Part shown: positions 52,613-64,000 of the stretch, piece after piece | Layout of the letters: each line of letters opens with the position of its first letter | How positions within the stretch are numbered: the stretch's first letter is position 1 | Assembly: GCA_018105865.1 (NCBI GenBank) | Contig: CM030845.1 | Coordinates: 16,728,776-16,792,775 of the forward strand | Direction: 5' to 3' | DNA: 64,000 bases | Source: Metaphire vulgaris | Taxonomy: Eukaryota; Annelida; Clitellata; Crassiclitellata; Megascolecidae | The notes under the pieces: model-generated | What the model was told of the DNA's origin: nothing | The model's database searches: none | The model's input: only the letters and a program-made list of their open reading frames with translations | Position numbers and translations under genes: made by a program

Positions 52613-55600
52613 ATGTGTAAAATGCTGGGAGTGAAAATGTTCCTTATAGGTTGAATGAATGTTTCGTTGTAGGAGAGGACAGCGAACGATGTCTTCAATG
52701 CTCAAACGACGAATGAAATAACGAGAACTGACGACTTCAAGTACACTCAACCACAAATGAATGACACAAAGTTACAGGAAACAGGAGGAGAGGAAGAGAA
52801 GGAGGAGGAGGTCGTTCATGGAACTGGGAATGACAGTCGTATTCTTGTTTTTTCTGCTGATGAAAATAGTAAAGACATCCGACGAAAACATGAAGTAGAA
52901 GAACCAGGAGATGAAGAAGAGGAAGAGGAGGAGGAGGATGGAGATGATGAAGAGGAGGAGGAGGGTGAGTCCAAGGTCACGCATGAGGCATTCGATGAAG
53001 ATGATCGTGAGGACGAGATGAAAGACAGTTTTGAGGATGTTGAATTCTTTGGCATTGATGATAGCAACAAGGCTTCTGGTGATGTTTCTGTGGCCTTTGA
53101 AACTCCAGCTGATATTGAAATGAACAGACTTCAATTGGTTTCAGACAAGACAGAGAATGCTCGAAAGCCAAAGGCTCGTTCACACACTAAACTAACAGGT
53201 AAAGCATCATAAGTGCTATTATCTCATATCTATCTGCCAAGATAAACCGCTATTCTAACTTAATTACACCCAATAGCTCTAACCCCACAAACTCTGCAGC
53301 ATTGTGAATGGTTGAATGGTCTATTTCACCGCAACAGTGCAAAACCTCTTCCTCAATCCATCTCGCAACTTGCTCAATCATTTGCTAATTTTTTCTCCGG
53401 AGAAATTTCTAAGACATGCATCAATCTGAAATCCACTGCGGCCAGTCAGTGACCTTTTTACATCATCCATCTCCACCGGAAGCTCATTCCAATTTCCCAG
53501 CTTCACTCCTCTGTGACAGAGGAGGAGGTATCCAAACAGTCCTTCCCAAAAAAGCAATGCAGCCTTGATCCAATATCAACCTCTCTTCTTAAACATTGTG
53601 TCTCTGTTCTTGTACCAACTTTACCAACAATTATTAACCTATCTATTTCCTCTGAAATTTGTTCATCCTCATTTAAAAATTCCCTTGTAACTCCACTTCT
53701 AAAAGAGCCTAACGTTAACAGAGAAGCTTTTATCTCCTTGATATTTCTGCTGCTTTTGATACAATAGATCACAAAATTCTACTGAGACGCCTTTCCTTCT
53801 GGTTTGGAATATCTTCCGTAGCTCACTGCTGGTTTAAATATTATCTCTAATCTTGATCCTTTCAAGTTTCATGCTTTAACCAAACTTCATTACCCTTTGA
53901 CTTATACTATGCAGTATACTATGCAGTACCACAAGGATCTGTCCTTGGACCTGTTTTGTTCAGTCCCTACACTGCCCCACTGTCATCAGGGCCGGATTAA
54001 GGTCCGAGTGGGCCTGGGGCTGCATATTTTAGGAAGGCCTAGTTTAGCAAATTTTATAACATTTCATAACGAAAAATGCGACAACAGAATCAGAGAGCAC
54101 TGTCATACAGAGCAGGATTTCCCAAACATTTTGGAACCGCGGCCCACTTCAACGGTTTTGTAAAGTGCCGCGACCCTAATCATAGCATGTAATATCAAAA
54201 ATGCATTAGGCCATCTGGCGAACGTTAGTTGAAAAGAATATTCTGAATTTTGAATAAATGGCAAAACAAAAGCTCTGATTCAATTTGAATGAAAATATGG
54301 CAAATATATTCGGCAGAATTGTACATATTCTTGCAAAATAAGACAAAATGAGATAAATAGATATAGAAATGTCTTGAAAATTATGTTTTTTAAATTTTGC
54401 CATGAACATACCTTTATTATGCGTCATTAAAGTCCTATGAGTATGGCAAAATCACTTAACCGCCAGGCTACACCCATGTCCTGGAGAGACTCTCTATTGT
54501 CAGTGGAGTTCCACAGCAAAATGGTCGGAATACGCTTTCCTTGCGTTATTGCAAAATAAGGTTAATTTTAAAAGTACTTTATTGGGCCAGGGTCTCCCAA
54601 ACTTTTTGCAACTGTGTGACTCTCTTCAGCGGCTTTGTAGCAAGCCTCGACCCTGCAAACTTATTGCCAACTAAAATTGGATGCAACACTAAGTCTTAAT
54701 CATTTTAAGTTAAGCCGTATATGGAGGATTTCAGGCATGTACATTTCCATAAGCCTACTTGCAACTTTCAAAGCTTGTGACATTGTGGTATTGGTTAGAA
54801 AGTGACACTTTTTAATCTAATTTCACGGTACCCCGCGACCCACTAGACTGAACCCTGCGACCCACAGTTTGAGAAACACTGATAGACCTATAGAGCACTG
54901 TCAACACAGCACCTGACAGACTTGACCGGTGGTTCCAAAACTGGGGTCCGCGGTCTCTTAGAGGACCGACAAGCGGCTTCAGGGGTCCGTAAAGGGGTTA
55001 CTTTTTCAAGATATCTCACCAACACAGGTCAGAACACAAAACACACTGATGGCTCTAAGAGTGCTGATTTCATTTAAATTTAAATTTGACGACTAAGATT
55101 TGCAATTTTCTGATTAAATAATTTATTGACACAACAAGTAGCCTAGCCGACCGTGCAGTGAGTATGTGACTATGTGTGTGACGTCACGTCCCGTCCCGGA
55201 CGTCCGTGCTTCACGCTTGGGCGTTTCGTGAATAAAGAGACGCTAAAAACGGTGGGCCTATTTGTCAGGGTGGGCCTGGAGCTTCAGCCCCCTCAGCCCC
55301 TGCCTTAATATGGCCCTGACTGTCATCCTTAATTAACTCTCTCAATTTGAATCGCCAATTCTATGCTGATCATCTGATGACACTCAATTATTTCTTTCTT
55401 TTATGCCGTCTTCTTTTAAAACATCAGTCACTGAACTTGAATCAGCATTTTCATTAATCTCATCGTGGATGTCAGCTAATCTCTGTGCTCTCAATCCTTC
55501 CAAAACCGAATTTCTTTTAACAGCCGTGGTGTTACATTATTCTGCAGTTTTCCATTCCAAAAGCGTTGCATTGCATTCATTACATTATTTCTTAAATTTA

Positions 55601-58600
55601 TTAAGCACATACCCACCCAAGAGATGAGTCATTGTTCGCCTGATTTCACCATAAAAGGGCAAGAAGCGTTTATGGGCAATTACTGGACACCTGAATGTGC
55701 CAATAATGGACTCGGAGGGTCCACATGCTACAACACACTGCCGCAAATTTCCGCTTTTGCTTCAAATTTTTTGCTTCAAATTCTTTTCAAGTCACATGAT
55801 CCAGCTGTTCCTGGACACACTTTGCTTATCAGCTACATTTTATTATTGGTTATTGGACTGCCAAAACAACTGAACAAATGAAAAGTCCCACACTGATTTT
55901 AGCCCCAGACACAATAATAACCTCTGTTCCAACTGCAAAAATCTTGAACTTAATTTTGAATCATCCCTAAACTTCGAAGCTCACATATTGCAACTATAAA
56001 AACCAGTTATGCTCACTTTCGAGATCTACGTCCCTATCTTGATATTAAAACCTTCCACTATTGCCCTTCAATAGTTCACTCTAGGTTAGCAGTATCACTG
56101 TTTCACAATCTTCCAAAAGCTTCCATATGTAAACCCCAATTGATTCAAAATGCCTTAGCTCATGCAATTACAAATCACCAAAATTCTGTCACATTACACC
56201 ATTACTCAAAACTCATTACTTCATACATCTCTACACTGGCTGAAAATGGCAGAATGCATTAAATATAGAATAATTTTGATGACCTATAACTCACTTCATA
56301 CATCAAAACCAGACTACCTACAAAATCTGATAATTCCACAACAACCTCGATCTACTAGATCTTCTCATCTTCTTCGTCTCCTGAATCAATCATCTCTCAA
56401 AATTTGCAACCGTGCTTTTTCATACGCTGCACCAGAACTCTGGGACTCAATTCCAGCATCCCTCCGCTGTCTGCACCATGGTCATATAACAAATTCTGAG
56501 TCACAATTTCCTTCACTTCTTGCAACATCTCTTCAAGTTGTACTTTATAAACTCAAATCATTTCTCTTCAAAAATCATTTCCTTTATGGCTGTAACATTC
56601 CAGACGAAATGACCCTTTGGAGTAAATGACCCTGCACGAATGACCCCTCCTTTGGTTATAGCTTCCTCATACTAAGATTAAGTGCCTAAGAAGAAGGAGC
56701 TACTGCAATGCTGCTTCTTTTGAAAGCGCTATATAAATTCTTGAGATTTTGCTTACTTACTTTTATTTTACATCTAATTTGTTCGCTTTGGAAAAGATGA
56801 TGATAATAAAATCTCATCTGCAGAAGCCTACATCTACTCAATGAAGATGAGATTGTATTCTGTTACTAAATTATGTCAAGTAAAATGGCAACATTTCTTT
56901 ACTTTTCTTCGTTCAAAATTTTTATTTGTTTTTCATTCTTTCTCATAATCAAGGTGAGAGGAGAGATCACAGCTAGATCTTCAATGTTAATGATTGCACA
57001 ATCAGTATGTTATTAAATAATACTTGAACACTTATACAAAGTCGTCTTTTTTCCAGTGTTGAAGAGTTAATTCCTTTATTGTTGAACTGGTAAAAGCAAA
57101 TCCTGATTTTCATAATTTCTGTCTTATTTAACACGGTTGGGTTTTGTTTTTTAGATGAGGAAACGCAGACTTACATTTCAGAAGATGAACAAACTCCCAA
57201 AGGACAAAAGAAAAGTAAATGAAAATTCAGTCGCATTCGATGACGTTATCTCCACTGCTTCTGTTTAATGAGTGTTTTTGAATATTTAGCATGTTGATTT
57301 ATTCGACTGAAACTGTGACATTAAATATGACTCTTAATTTCTGTATGAAATTTCCTAAATATCTGTAAGATAGTAATTTTAAGTCGACTATGGCAGCTAC
57401 GTTGAAATCCACTGTCGATGTATTTGCCTTTTAGACCGCCGTGTGAAGTACAGAGAAGGAGGAGGAGGAGGAGGATCGGCTGGATATCACCGTCATGTGA
57501 GAGGAAGTCTTGCATAATAATAATAATAATAAATATGACCATCTGTCTAAATATCAGTTCCACAGTTTCAAATAACCGTAAGCACAGAGAAGGAGGAGGA
57601 ACGTAGGAGGAGGAGGAGGCAGGTAATTCATCGTAATACACATTATTCATAACCTGCAAGAGTTTCACTTTGTCATCACATGCTAGGGTCTGTTGGCTGT
57701 TGCTAGGGTCTGTGGCTGTTGCTAGGGTCTGTTGGCTGTTGCTAGGGTCTGTTGGCTGTTGCTAGGGTCTGTTGGCTGTTGCTAGGGCTTTGGACTGTGA
57801 CTGCTTCGACTATGGCAGTTAAGTGCTTATTATTTTTAAACTGCATTAGTGATCATTTGGAATTTTAAGTGACTAACTCGTTACACCATAAGAGACATTT
57901 ATTTATCATTTGCTTATAGTTAGATACAACCTATGCATAAGTTCTTGTTAATAGTGCATTTGGCTCATGAAGAATATGATTGAATGTGCATGACCTTCTA
58001 CCACAAAATCGATGTTAAGTGAGAATCAAAGCAGTTCTGTGTTTATTAGTGGACTTATAAGGCATTAAAGTTTCTTCAGATCACAAACTATGCAGAGATG
58101 CATTGAAATGCATCAGAAAATGTGCTGCCATTTAATAGAATTCAGCAGTTTAGTTGTTAGACTTGTGGTATTTTCTGTTAGAAAGGATGATTCTACTTGT
58201 CATGAAGACGAGAAGATTTTGCCATCGAAAGGCCAGAAGAAATCAAACATGGCGGACAGTAATTTGGTTAAGACATCTGCTTTGAAGCCATCGCCAAGGG
58301 AAAGGTCAACAGAATGGTCAAGAGCGGTGAGAGGAGGTGACCGAGAGGGAGAGGGTGATGATGATGGTGGCATTTTGCCTGCCCTTGTAGTTCCTGCTGT
58401 CCGACCGCCGGCTTCTAGCAAGTCAAAACTCTACAAAACTCCTGAGATCTTCAAAGACCTCGACAGGCGTGCAGTCGAGGTAAAAGTCCACAAGATATTT
58501 CAGAAGATTTTTGTGGTATTTCATCTTGCTTGTTATTTATCAAAGATGTCCGTCAGATATTTCACAAGTAGACCACTGATGTCCGTGTGGCAGTGAAACT

Positions 58601-61600
58601 CAGTCCCAATGCATTTCTTCTTTGGATGACACCTTCTGTTGACACTGTGAAGTTCAGATTTGCATTTGTGCTAGGACTGCATCTGAGTTCAATTTAGGCC
58701 GGAACTGGAGCTGGATTTAGAAAGTGAAATCGACTCGTACTTTAGCGGTACATGGCTAAATTGACTGCTTAACTGAGCTCTAATTCCACTAATAAATTAT
58801 TGTGTTTGTTAAATTAAATTTATTTTAATCTGAAAAATTACATCATTACTCATTAATTAATTAATGTAATTACATGTTAAAACTTACAACTGCACTTAGT
58901 ACTGAGGGAGATACTGCAATGAAAATTAGCGTGTGTAGGCAGAGCACAGATCCTGCCACAATCCGGCCAGAATTTGGCTGGAGCTGGATTTGCAAAAATG
59001 GCCAGAATTCGGCTTTGCTGGAGCCAGAATTCAGCTCAGCCACAATTCATGCCATTGGAAATTTATGGGTTCTGGTTAAACAGTGATTTATTTGCAGGAG
59101 GCAAGACGAGACCCTTCGTCTTTCACTGACTTAGTGAGACGATTGAGCAGAAAATGCAGCACAGATCTGCAGAAAGTGAGGTCAGTAAAGAGATAATTCC
59201 GTTGAAATTATTATTCAATTATATGAAATTGTGTGTGCAGCTCAAAGTAATGTATCAGTTCATTGGACAACAGGAGATGAGCACAACTGGACAATAATAA
59301 AAATTTTGTAGCAGAAAAGGCAGATGGCATTTCATCTGCTTTGTTGTTCTTTAACCTTTGGATGGCCCTCTGCCCTTCCACTTTTTCTGTGTTATCAAGA
59401 GAGATGTCAATTTGAGGTCGGTCTCCCTTTTTAAATTCTGAATTTGTCTTTCCATATATCTACTACTGGCCATTGTATCCGTAGTACTTTGTCATGAAAA
59501 TCAAAAGTGGTAACAGCTTGTAGTGTTTGAATGTGAACGAGTAGTCATTATTGAGAAATTAAAATGATTTCTTTGGGTTTGAGAAATGATACCTGAATAC
59601 TCTTTATAACATCTTAGATTAGATTAAGTTATCTTGATTTTATGATTCATCAAAATTTAATGTTTTACGCTGCAGTTTTTTGGATTTGCTTAACATAGAT
59701 TATTATCTTTAGTGAAATGCTGAGTTAATTGAGATGTTTGTTCTGTCACTTCAGAGCAATCTTTCGATGGATAACAGCTAAAGATCTAAATAGAATGAAG
59801 TTCAGTGAAACAGAGATCACCGACTCTCCGATGGGACTTCTACGAGGAATTAAATACGGGACAGAATCTTATCACAATCTCTTCAAACGACTGTGCAGGT
59901 AAAGGAACATCAGAAACCCTACCATCTGCTGTGTCTTCTAATCTTATGCCGATCGACTTCAATTGCGACGCTGCAAATGTCCTGCGAAATATTCTGAATT
60001 GTCTCTCTTTGCTGACCAAAGATGTCTACATATTGCCATCTTCTCCTGCTTCTCATCTTCGCTGACATTCTGGTCTTGACTGCCATCCAAAGACATAGCC
60101 ATGTGAATGAGCCTTCTGAGTTCTGGAAAATGTTTCTGAACAGCCAAGTATATTAGCAGAAATCCAGACTGCACTCTACTCACAAGGAAAAGCAAGTGCC
60201 GGTCATGTGAGTACTTTAGATTAGATTAGATAAATATACTTCTAGGCCCTTTGTGGCACCAAAGCGCCGCTGCAGTCAATTAAAACTCTCAAACATATAT
60301 GTCTTTAGCTGAGATAGAAAGACAACACGGGATGGAGACGCATCACGAAGGTCTGGAGGAAGAGAGTTCCACACGTTTGGTCCTGCGATCCTAAACGACC
60401 CGTCTCCCATTTTAGTGGATGTCCTGTGGGAGACAAGCTTCCTTGTGTCATCAGACCGCAGGCGTGTGCTCGATTTGTCGAGCGAAGAAGTTGACAATCC
60501 TGGATTAGATAATCGAGATTCCCCTCGCAAGCACTTGTCGACAAGAGAGATCAGTTTGTAGTGTATCCTCTTTCTGACCGGAAGCCAGTGCAGTTCTCGC
60601 AAGATTGGTGTAATGTGTTCATTTCGTCTGATACCTGTGATCAGTCTCGCCGCGAGTTCTGCACCGCCTGAGACGTTTGATTTGGGCTTCAGTGATTTGG
60701 AACAGGAGACTATTACAATAGTCCAGCCTCGTACTAATCCAGGCATGGACCAGTACTTCAGCGGTATCACTTGACATTGATGAGGCAATCACTCTTAAGT
60801 TTCGTAATTCAAAGAAACATGTCGAGACCAGGTGAGAGACATGATGTGTCATGGTTAAGTTTTCAGTCCAACAGGATTCCAAGATTTGAACCAACCGATC
60901 TAAAAATTTGCACCGAGCCCAGATTTATGCTGGTGAAATTTAATTTCTCAAGATGAGTTTTACTACCAAAGCAGATCAATTCAGATTTCTGAGGGTTTAA
61001 CTTGAGTAAGTTGCGTGAAAGCCATTTGTCAATGTCCGATGTACAGGCCGTAATTGTATCAGTAGTTACTTCCATTTCATCCGTGCGATGTGAGTGATAC
61101 AACTGAATGTCATCAGCATAGAAGTGAGAGTTCAGGTAATGAGGTCGAATAACATCTTCCAGTTCGCTGACGAACAGCACAAACAGTAACGGGCCTAGGA
61201 TCGGAGCCCTGTGGGACGCCATATAGCATGTCTCTGGAGTTTGATGAGATAGAGTCATAGATGACTTTCGATGTCCGATCGGTTAAGTATGATGTTATCC
61301 ACTCAAGTGCGATTCCACTAATACCAAATCTCAATTCCAGTCTTGAGATAAGAATCTGATGGTCGATGCAATCAAAAAGTCGCGGACAGATCAAGTAGCA
61401 ACATCGTTGTCTTTTCCACTGTCCACTGCATCATAGATGTCCGATAAGATATGAAGAAGCGCGGTTTGGTCGAGTGAAATTTGTTTCTGATAGGCTGATT
61501 GCATCTTCGGGAGTAGCCCATGTGATATTAAATGCGAATGAATCCTGTTTGCAACAATTTTCTCAATGGTCTTTGCAAGACCAAGTAATGGCATGGGTAT

Positions 61601-63369
61601 AAGAAAGCCCAGTGAGACTCTAACATGAAATTGAGTTCATTTTTTGTCTGAAAGGCTTTAATTTCCATGTGGAAAATTGTTTTCATTATGCTAAAATACT
61701 TATATACAGCATTACTTTGTAATCATAATCATGTTGCTGTACTTTGAAATTACACAGTTTGATGTGGTTATGATAGCATGTGAGTATTATGACCATTGTC
61801 TCATTGGTCCAACATTCTGGAATACACTTGACCCAAACTCATGATACGCTCTAAACAATCGGGTCTTTGCTACTTGTTTTGAAATCCTCGTAAACTTGAA
61901 CCTTTTTTCCTGTTCAAAGTAATCTTAGAGGGAGCACATCTACATCGGGGCATTCATCCAGTTCCAAGAGATGTTTCGTAAAGAACACTGTGTTGTTGCT
62001 GATGTGTTTCAGCTATGCGGGTCTTCACTGCAAAGTCATCGATGGCTATTCGAAAGGCGCTGGATACAATCCTGGATCTAAGTTCAGCAAACACAGATTT
62101 CGAAATCAGTGGACTGCAGTCTGGGTAGATGGGTCGTGGCGCTTTGTCAATTGCAACTGGGGTGCAAGACACGTCAAGAGGACCGACGATCGAATGACGT
62201 ATCACATCGACGAGTTCTACTTCCTGACAGATCCAGATGAACACATCTACCAGCATTTCCCAGACGATGAGCGATGGCAACTGCTCGAAAGGCCAATTAC
62301 GCTCGAGGAATTCGTTCATTTGCCAGTCGTTAAATCGCCATTTTTTAACAGTGGTCTAAAGTTTGTTAGCAAAGTCAAATCCATTTGGAAAGCTCATACT
62401 GGAAAGGTCGAGGTGAGACTCGTGGTGCCTCGGATCATGAATTTTGCAGCAAAGCTAAAACCAAAGGATGCGGGCGTAAGCCACGGAAGCCTCGGAGAGT
62501 GTTGTCTTATTCGAACGATAAACAACCAAGCGGTCTTTCTTGTGGATCTTCCATCTCCAGGGCGCTTCTATTTTGAAGTTTTCGTTGAATCCGATTGGTC
62601 GAGTGAGGCGATGGACAATGCTTGTGCGTTTCTGGTTTACTGCTCTCAGGTTTCTGATCATCGACTCTATCCACAGGTTGGGTGTTTTGGCAAATTGCCA
62701 ATATGTGGACGATATAGAATAAGTGAAGGATCAGACTATGACCCTTTGATAGTATCGTCAGGACAGTTAACCATTGCATTTAAAGTTCCTAATCAGGACC
62801 TTCGGCTTTCTCATACTCTTCAGCTCTGGAAACCTCAAGGTAAAGCATTGGTAGATTTCAACAGATACGCCTTCCTCAAGAGTTGCCTTGACTCCACAGC
62901 TGCCTTTTTGATACATTGTCCCCAAAAAGGACTCTACGTCCTAAGCGTATGCCTTGTTGATCCTGCAGCACGTAAAGCTAAGCCAGCTGTGTTCTATCGC
63001 TATCTGATTGACTGCGTAGATGAGTGGAAACAGGCTCATATTTTGCCACGTTCTTCTAGCAAATGGCAAGGGTGTCAGCTTGTCGAACCAATTTCTGGAA
63101 ATTTGATCAGCAATACGAAGGTTTTGTTTAAAGTGGAGTCAAAGAATGCTTTGGAAATTTTACTTTCTGTTGGTGGAAGTTGGCTGCCATTGGAAAAGAC
63201 GGCTGAGGTGACATGGCAGGCAACCATTCCGACCGGTGAGAAGTCTGGAAAGCTCTGTCTGTATGGTCGCTTTGCATCTTCTGATGGAAAGTACATTCCA
63301 CTTTGGGAATTTGCTGTCAAGGACAGGACAGTGGGAGAGGAAGTTCACAGTCTGTTGAAGTATCTGTAA
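50041..63369 (+). CDS. Hil: Hillarin/LTD-1/KY-type protein: LIM, coiled coil and transglutaminase-like domain
   Basis: Exons: 50041-50475, 50971-51057, about 51717-51932, 52250-52383, 52673-53198, 57155-57214, 57435-57496, 58186-58479, 59098-59180, 59755-59898 and 62013-63369. A small exon near 57570-57606 is possible. Exon 1 gives a LIM domain (CNRCGKKVYQVERLD, YHRGCFKCFVC, VFCRAH) after an acidic N-terminus. Exons 3-4 are coiled coil (KRQQKEEDELYKQILEERSR; LEEMAVEERAAVERLIDKH). Exon 5 is very acidic (runs of Glu/Asp). Then come FKDLDRRAVE, RAIFRWITAKDLNRM, GTESYHNLFKRLC and YAGLHCKVIDGYSKGAGY, and the C-terminal domain to TAA at 63367. The family (leech and fly hillarin, worm LTD-1, vertebrate KY) is cytoskeleton-associated. 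The three catalytic positions appear substituted (Thr for Cys, Asn for His, Asn for Asp), so a scaffold role fits better than an enzyme. Exon 3 has an unresolved phase problem. Intron 5 holds a LINE; the last intron holds another. Confidence 0.9.
50720..50800. repeat. (GTCT)n tetranucleotide repeat
   Basis: Interrupted GTCTGTCT repeats in intron 1 of the hillarin-like gene. Confidence 0.9.
51150..51424. mobile_element. 275-bp hAT element with CAGKGGCTTCTATC ends
   Basis: Perfect GACACAGC duplication (51142-51149 and 51425-51432). The ends are CAGTGGCTTCTATCTCCC and, inward from the right, CAGGGGCTTCTATCCC. It lies in intron 2 of the hillarin-like gene; no module copy inside. Confidence 0.9.
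51485..51590 (-). mobile_element. tRNA-derived SINE fragment
   Basis: The minus strand reads TTTAGTTGGAATAACG (A-box region), then a 5' half and GGGTTCAATCC (B box, rc of 51520-51530). The spacing fits a tRNA-like head, but the acceptor stem does not close, so it is a SINE head or tRNA relic, not a gene. Confidence 0.55.
52564..52609. repeat. (GT)n microsatellite
   Basis: About 23 repeats in intron 4 of the hillarin-like gene, about 60 bases before exon 5. Confidence 0.95.
53280..56640 (+). mobile_element. LINE in intron 5 of the hillarin-like gene, split by a hAT element
   Basis: Plus-strand pieces in order: KQCSLDPISTSLLKHCVSVL and IINLSISSEICSSSFKNSLV (RT start, 53540-53710), FYADH and LNPSKTEFLLTAV (55360-55530), then HTSLHWLKMAECIKYRIILM and RAFSYAAPELWDSIPASLR (56210-56470). 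Many stops. The interruption at 53987-55318 is a separate transposon. Confidence 0.8.
53987..55318. mobile_element. 1.33-kb hAT element inserted in the LINE, with nested hAT pieces
   Basis: Perfect ACTGTCAT duplication (53979-53986 and 55319-55326). The ends are CAGGGCCGGATTAAG and CAGGGCCATATTAAG. Inside are further hAT-like ends: CAGGATTTCCCAAAC near 54113, CAGGGTCTCCCAAACT at 54588 paired with CAGTGTTTCTCAAACTGTGG (inward from 54881), and GGTGGTTCCAAAACTGGGGT near 54937. It is therefore a composite. No transposase recognised. Confidence 0.85.
57681..57788. repeat. 20-bp minisatellite
   Basis: About five units of TGCTAGGGTCTGTTGGCTGT, one lacking a T. It lies between coding exons of the hillarin-like gene (intron). 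Confidence 0.9.
59950..60200 (-). other. Unassigned protein-like frame in a hillarin intron
   Basis: A minus-strand frame of 78 codons (59959-60195) reads SGFLLIYLAVQKHFPELRRL and MAMSLDGSQDQNVSEDEKQE. The composition looks coding (amphipathic, then acidic). I do not recognise it. It could be a captured exon, an antisense gene exon or chance. The next feature is a LINE 3' end at 60256. Confidence 0.35.
60256..61600 (-). mobile_element. LINE with RT domain, fifth copy type, nearly contiguous
   Basis: The minus strand reads MPLLGLAKTIEKIVANRIHS, SAYQKQISLDQTALL, FDCIDHQILISRLELRFGIS, MLYGVPQGS, GPLLFVLFVSELEDVI, FYADDIQLYHSHR (catalytic YADD), LLKLNPQKSELICFGS and [20 protein letters not shown] then HWLPVRKRI. 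Only a few frame changes, so it is relatively young. 5'-truncated. It lies in the last intron of the hillarin-like gene. Confidence 0.9.
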
Positions 63370-63679
63370 TATTTGACCAAGTTGACTTTTTTGTGACTGT
63401 AGCAGCAACAGTGAAACTGCTCTTGTTATTTATAATTATATGTTGGTTTAATCATTGGTTCGTATCAGTCAAGGAGCATAGTGGATGCAAGTGATATTAG
63501 TATGTAATTTGTGTATGAAGAGGAAATTATCTCGTGCGTAGAGTTTTAACTCGAGGCCTGTAATAGGTTCACTGATGAAATGAACGTATTGAAGGATATT
63601 CTTTCTCTTCTGGTGATTGACTGGAGGGACATAATATGGGAGGAAGGATAACCAGAGGAAGACCATGCATGTACTTCAC
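63370..63679. other. Probable 3' UTR of the hillarin-like gene
   Basis: Follows the TAA at 63367-63369. No clear AATAAA signal is visible before the LINE tail. Confidence 0.5.

Positions 63680-63720
<41 letters not shown>
63680..63720. repeat. (ATT)n LINE tail microsatellite
   Basis: About 13 units between the hillarin 3' flank and the LINE 3' end; on the minus strand an (AAT)n tail. Confidence 0.85.
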
Positions 63721-63722
<2 letters not shown>

Positions 63723-64000
63723 GTACTGCTTAATGTGGTAACTCGTTCAAATGAACTGCGTGAACACATTACAAAGTTACAAATAACTCGTGCGATATAA
63801 CCAGGTTTTAAGTCTCTCTTTAAAAGTATCCAAAGTCGTAGAGAGCTGTATTGATGGCGGTGGACAGTTCCATGCCCGAGCCGCGGCCGCGGGAAATGCT
63901 CGATCTCCGACGGTTCCAGGGATATTTCTAGGACTGTGAATTTGGGGTGTCGACCTCAAATTGGGAGTGTCCGGAGCTAATTAGTATGCATTTCGTATGC
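63721..64000 (-). mobile_element. LINE C-terminal end at the window edge
   Basis: Minus-strand frame HSPRNIPGTVGDRAFPAAAA then RAWNCPPPSIQLSTTLDTFK and ERLKTWLYRTSYL (63777-63959). This is the standard end of a LINE ORF2-like protein (GDRAFxxAAxRxWNxLP ... FKxxLKTxLF). The rest lies off the right edge. Confidence 0.85.

Noticed and set aside
58090..58185. Extension of the hillarin exon to an upstream ATG at 58090
   Set aside because: Frame-open but unlike the family; a phase-0 acceptor just before 58186 fits the preceding exon.

Overview
This is invertebrate animal nuclear DNA. Genes are split into many small exons by large, repeat-filled introns with GT-AG (once GC-AG) splice sites, and about half the window is recognisable transposon-derived or simple repeat. 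A radial-spoke gene implies motile cilia, which argues against nematodes. The gene set and the repeats (CR1/Jockey-like LINEs with trinucleotide tails, a tRNA-derived SINE, many small hAT elements, one with SPIN-like ends) suggest a lophotrochozoan such as a mollusc or annelid, but I cannot name the species.

Layout. 1-5.2 kb: the first two coding exons, minus strand, of a Ca2+-regulated mitochondrial carrier (SCaMC type); the rest lies off the left edge. 6.2-12.2 kb: a plus-strand Mutator-like (MULE) transposase gene carrying a SWIM zinc finger, an AT-hook-like motif and a C-terminal PHD finger. Its intron phases are kept where I could test them, but its frame is broken at about six places. 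12.3-17.8 kb: a higher-order tandem repeat, a palindrome array and several hAT elements. 17.9-27.1 kb: a complete 11-exon transketolase, minus strand. 28.3-30.2 kb: LINE fragments. 30.8-35.9 kb: a complete 7-exon RSPH3, minus strand. 36.5-40.5 kb: repeats. 41.2-46.5 kb: a complete 3-exon sphingolipid delta-4 desaturase (DEGS1), minus strand, with a GC-AG intron. 46.7-49.9 kb: repeats, including two hAT elements whose order of insertion can be read. 50.0-63.4 kb: a hillarin/LTD-1/KY-type gene, plus strand, with a LIM domain, coiled coil, acidic linker and a transglutaminase-like fold that appears to lack all three catalytic residues. The right edge enters another LINE.

The host genes do not form one pathway: sugar phosphate metabolism (TKT), ciliary motility (RSPH3), ceramide synthesis (DEGS1), cytoskeletal scaffolding (hillarin-like) and mitochondrial carrier transport. 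The most unusual signal is in the repeats. A short module, roughly TGAYRAGCAAAAAA followed by GGTCATC, recurs inside small DNA transposons whose terminal repeats differ. Many of those elements have 8-bp target duplications that can be read directly. Splice sites and reading frames were worked out by eye from the bases. Family assignments rest on recognised motifs, not on database searches.
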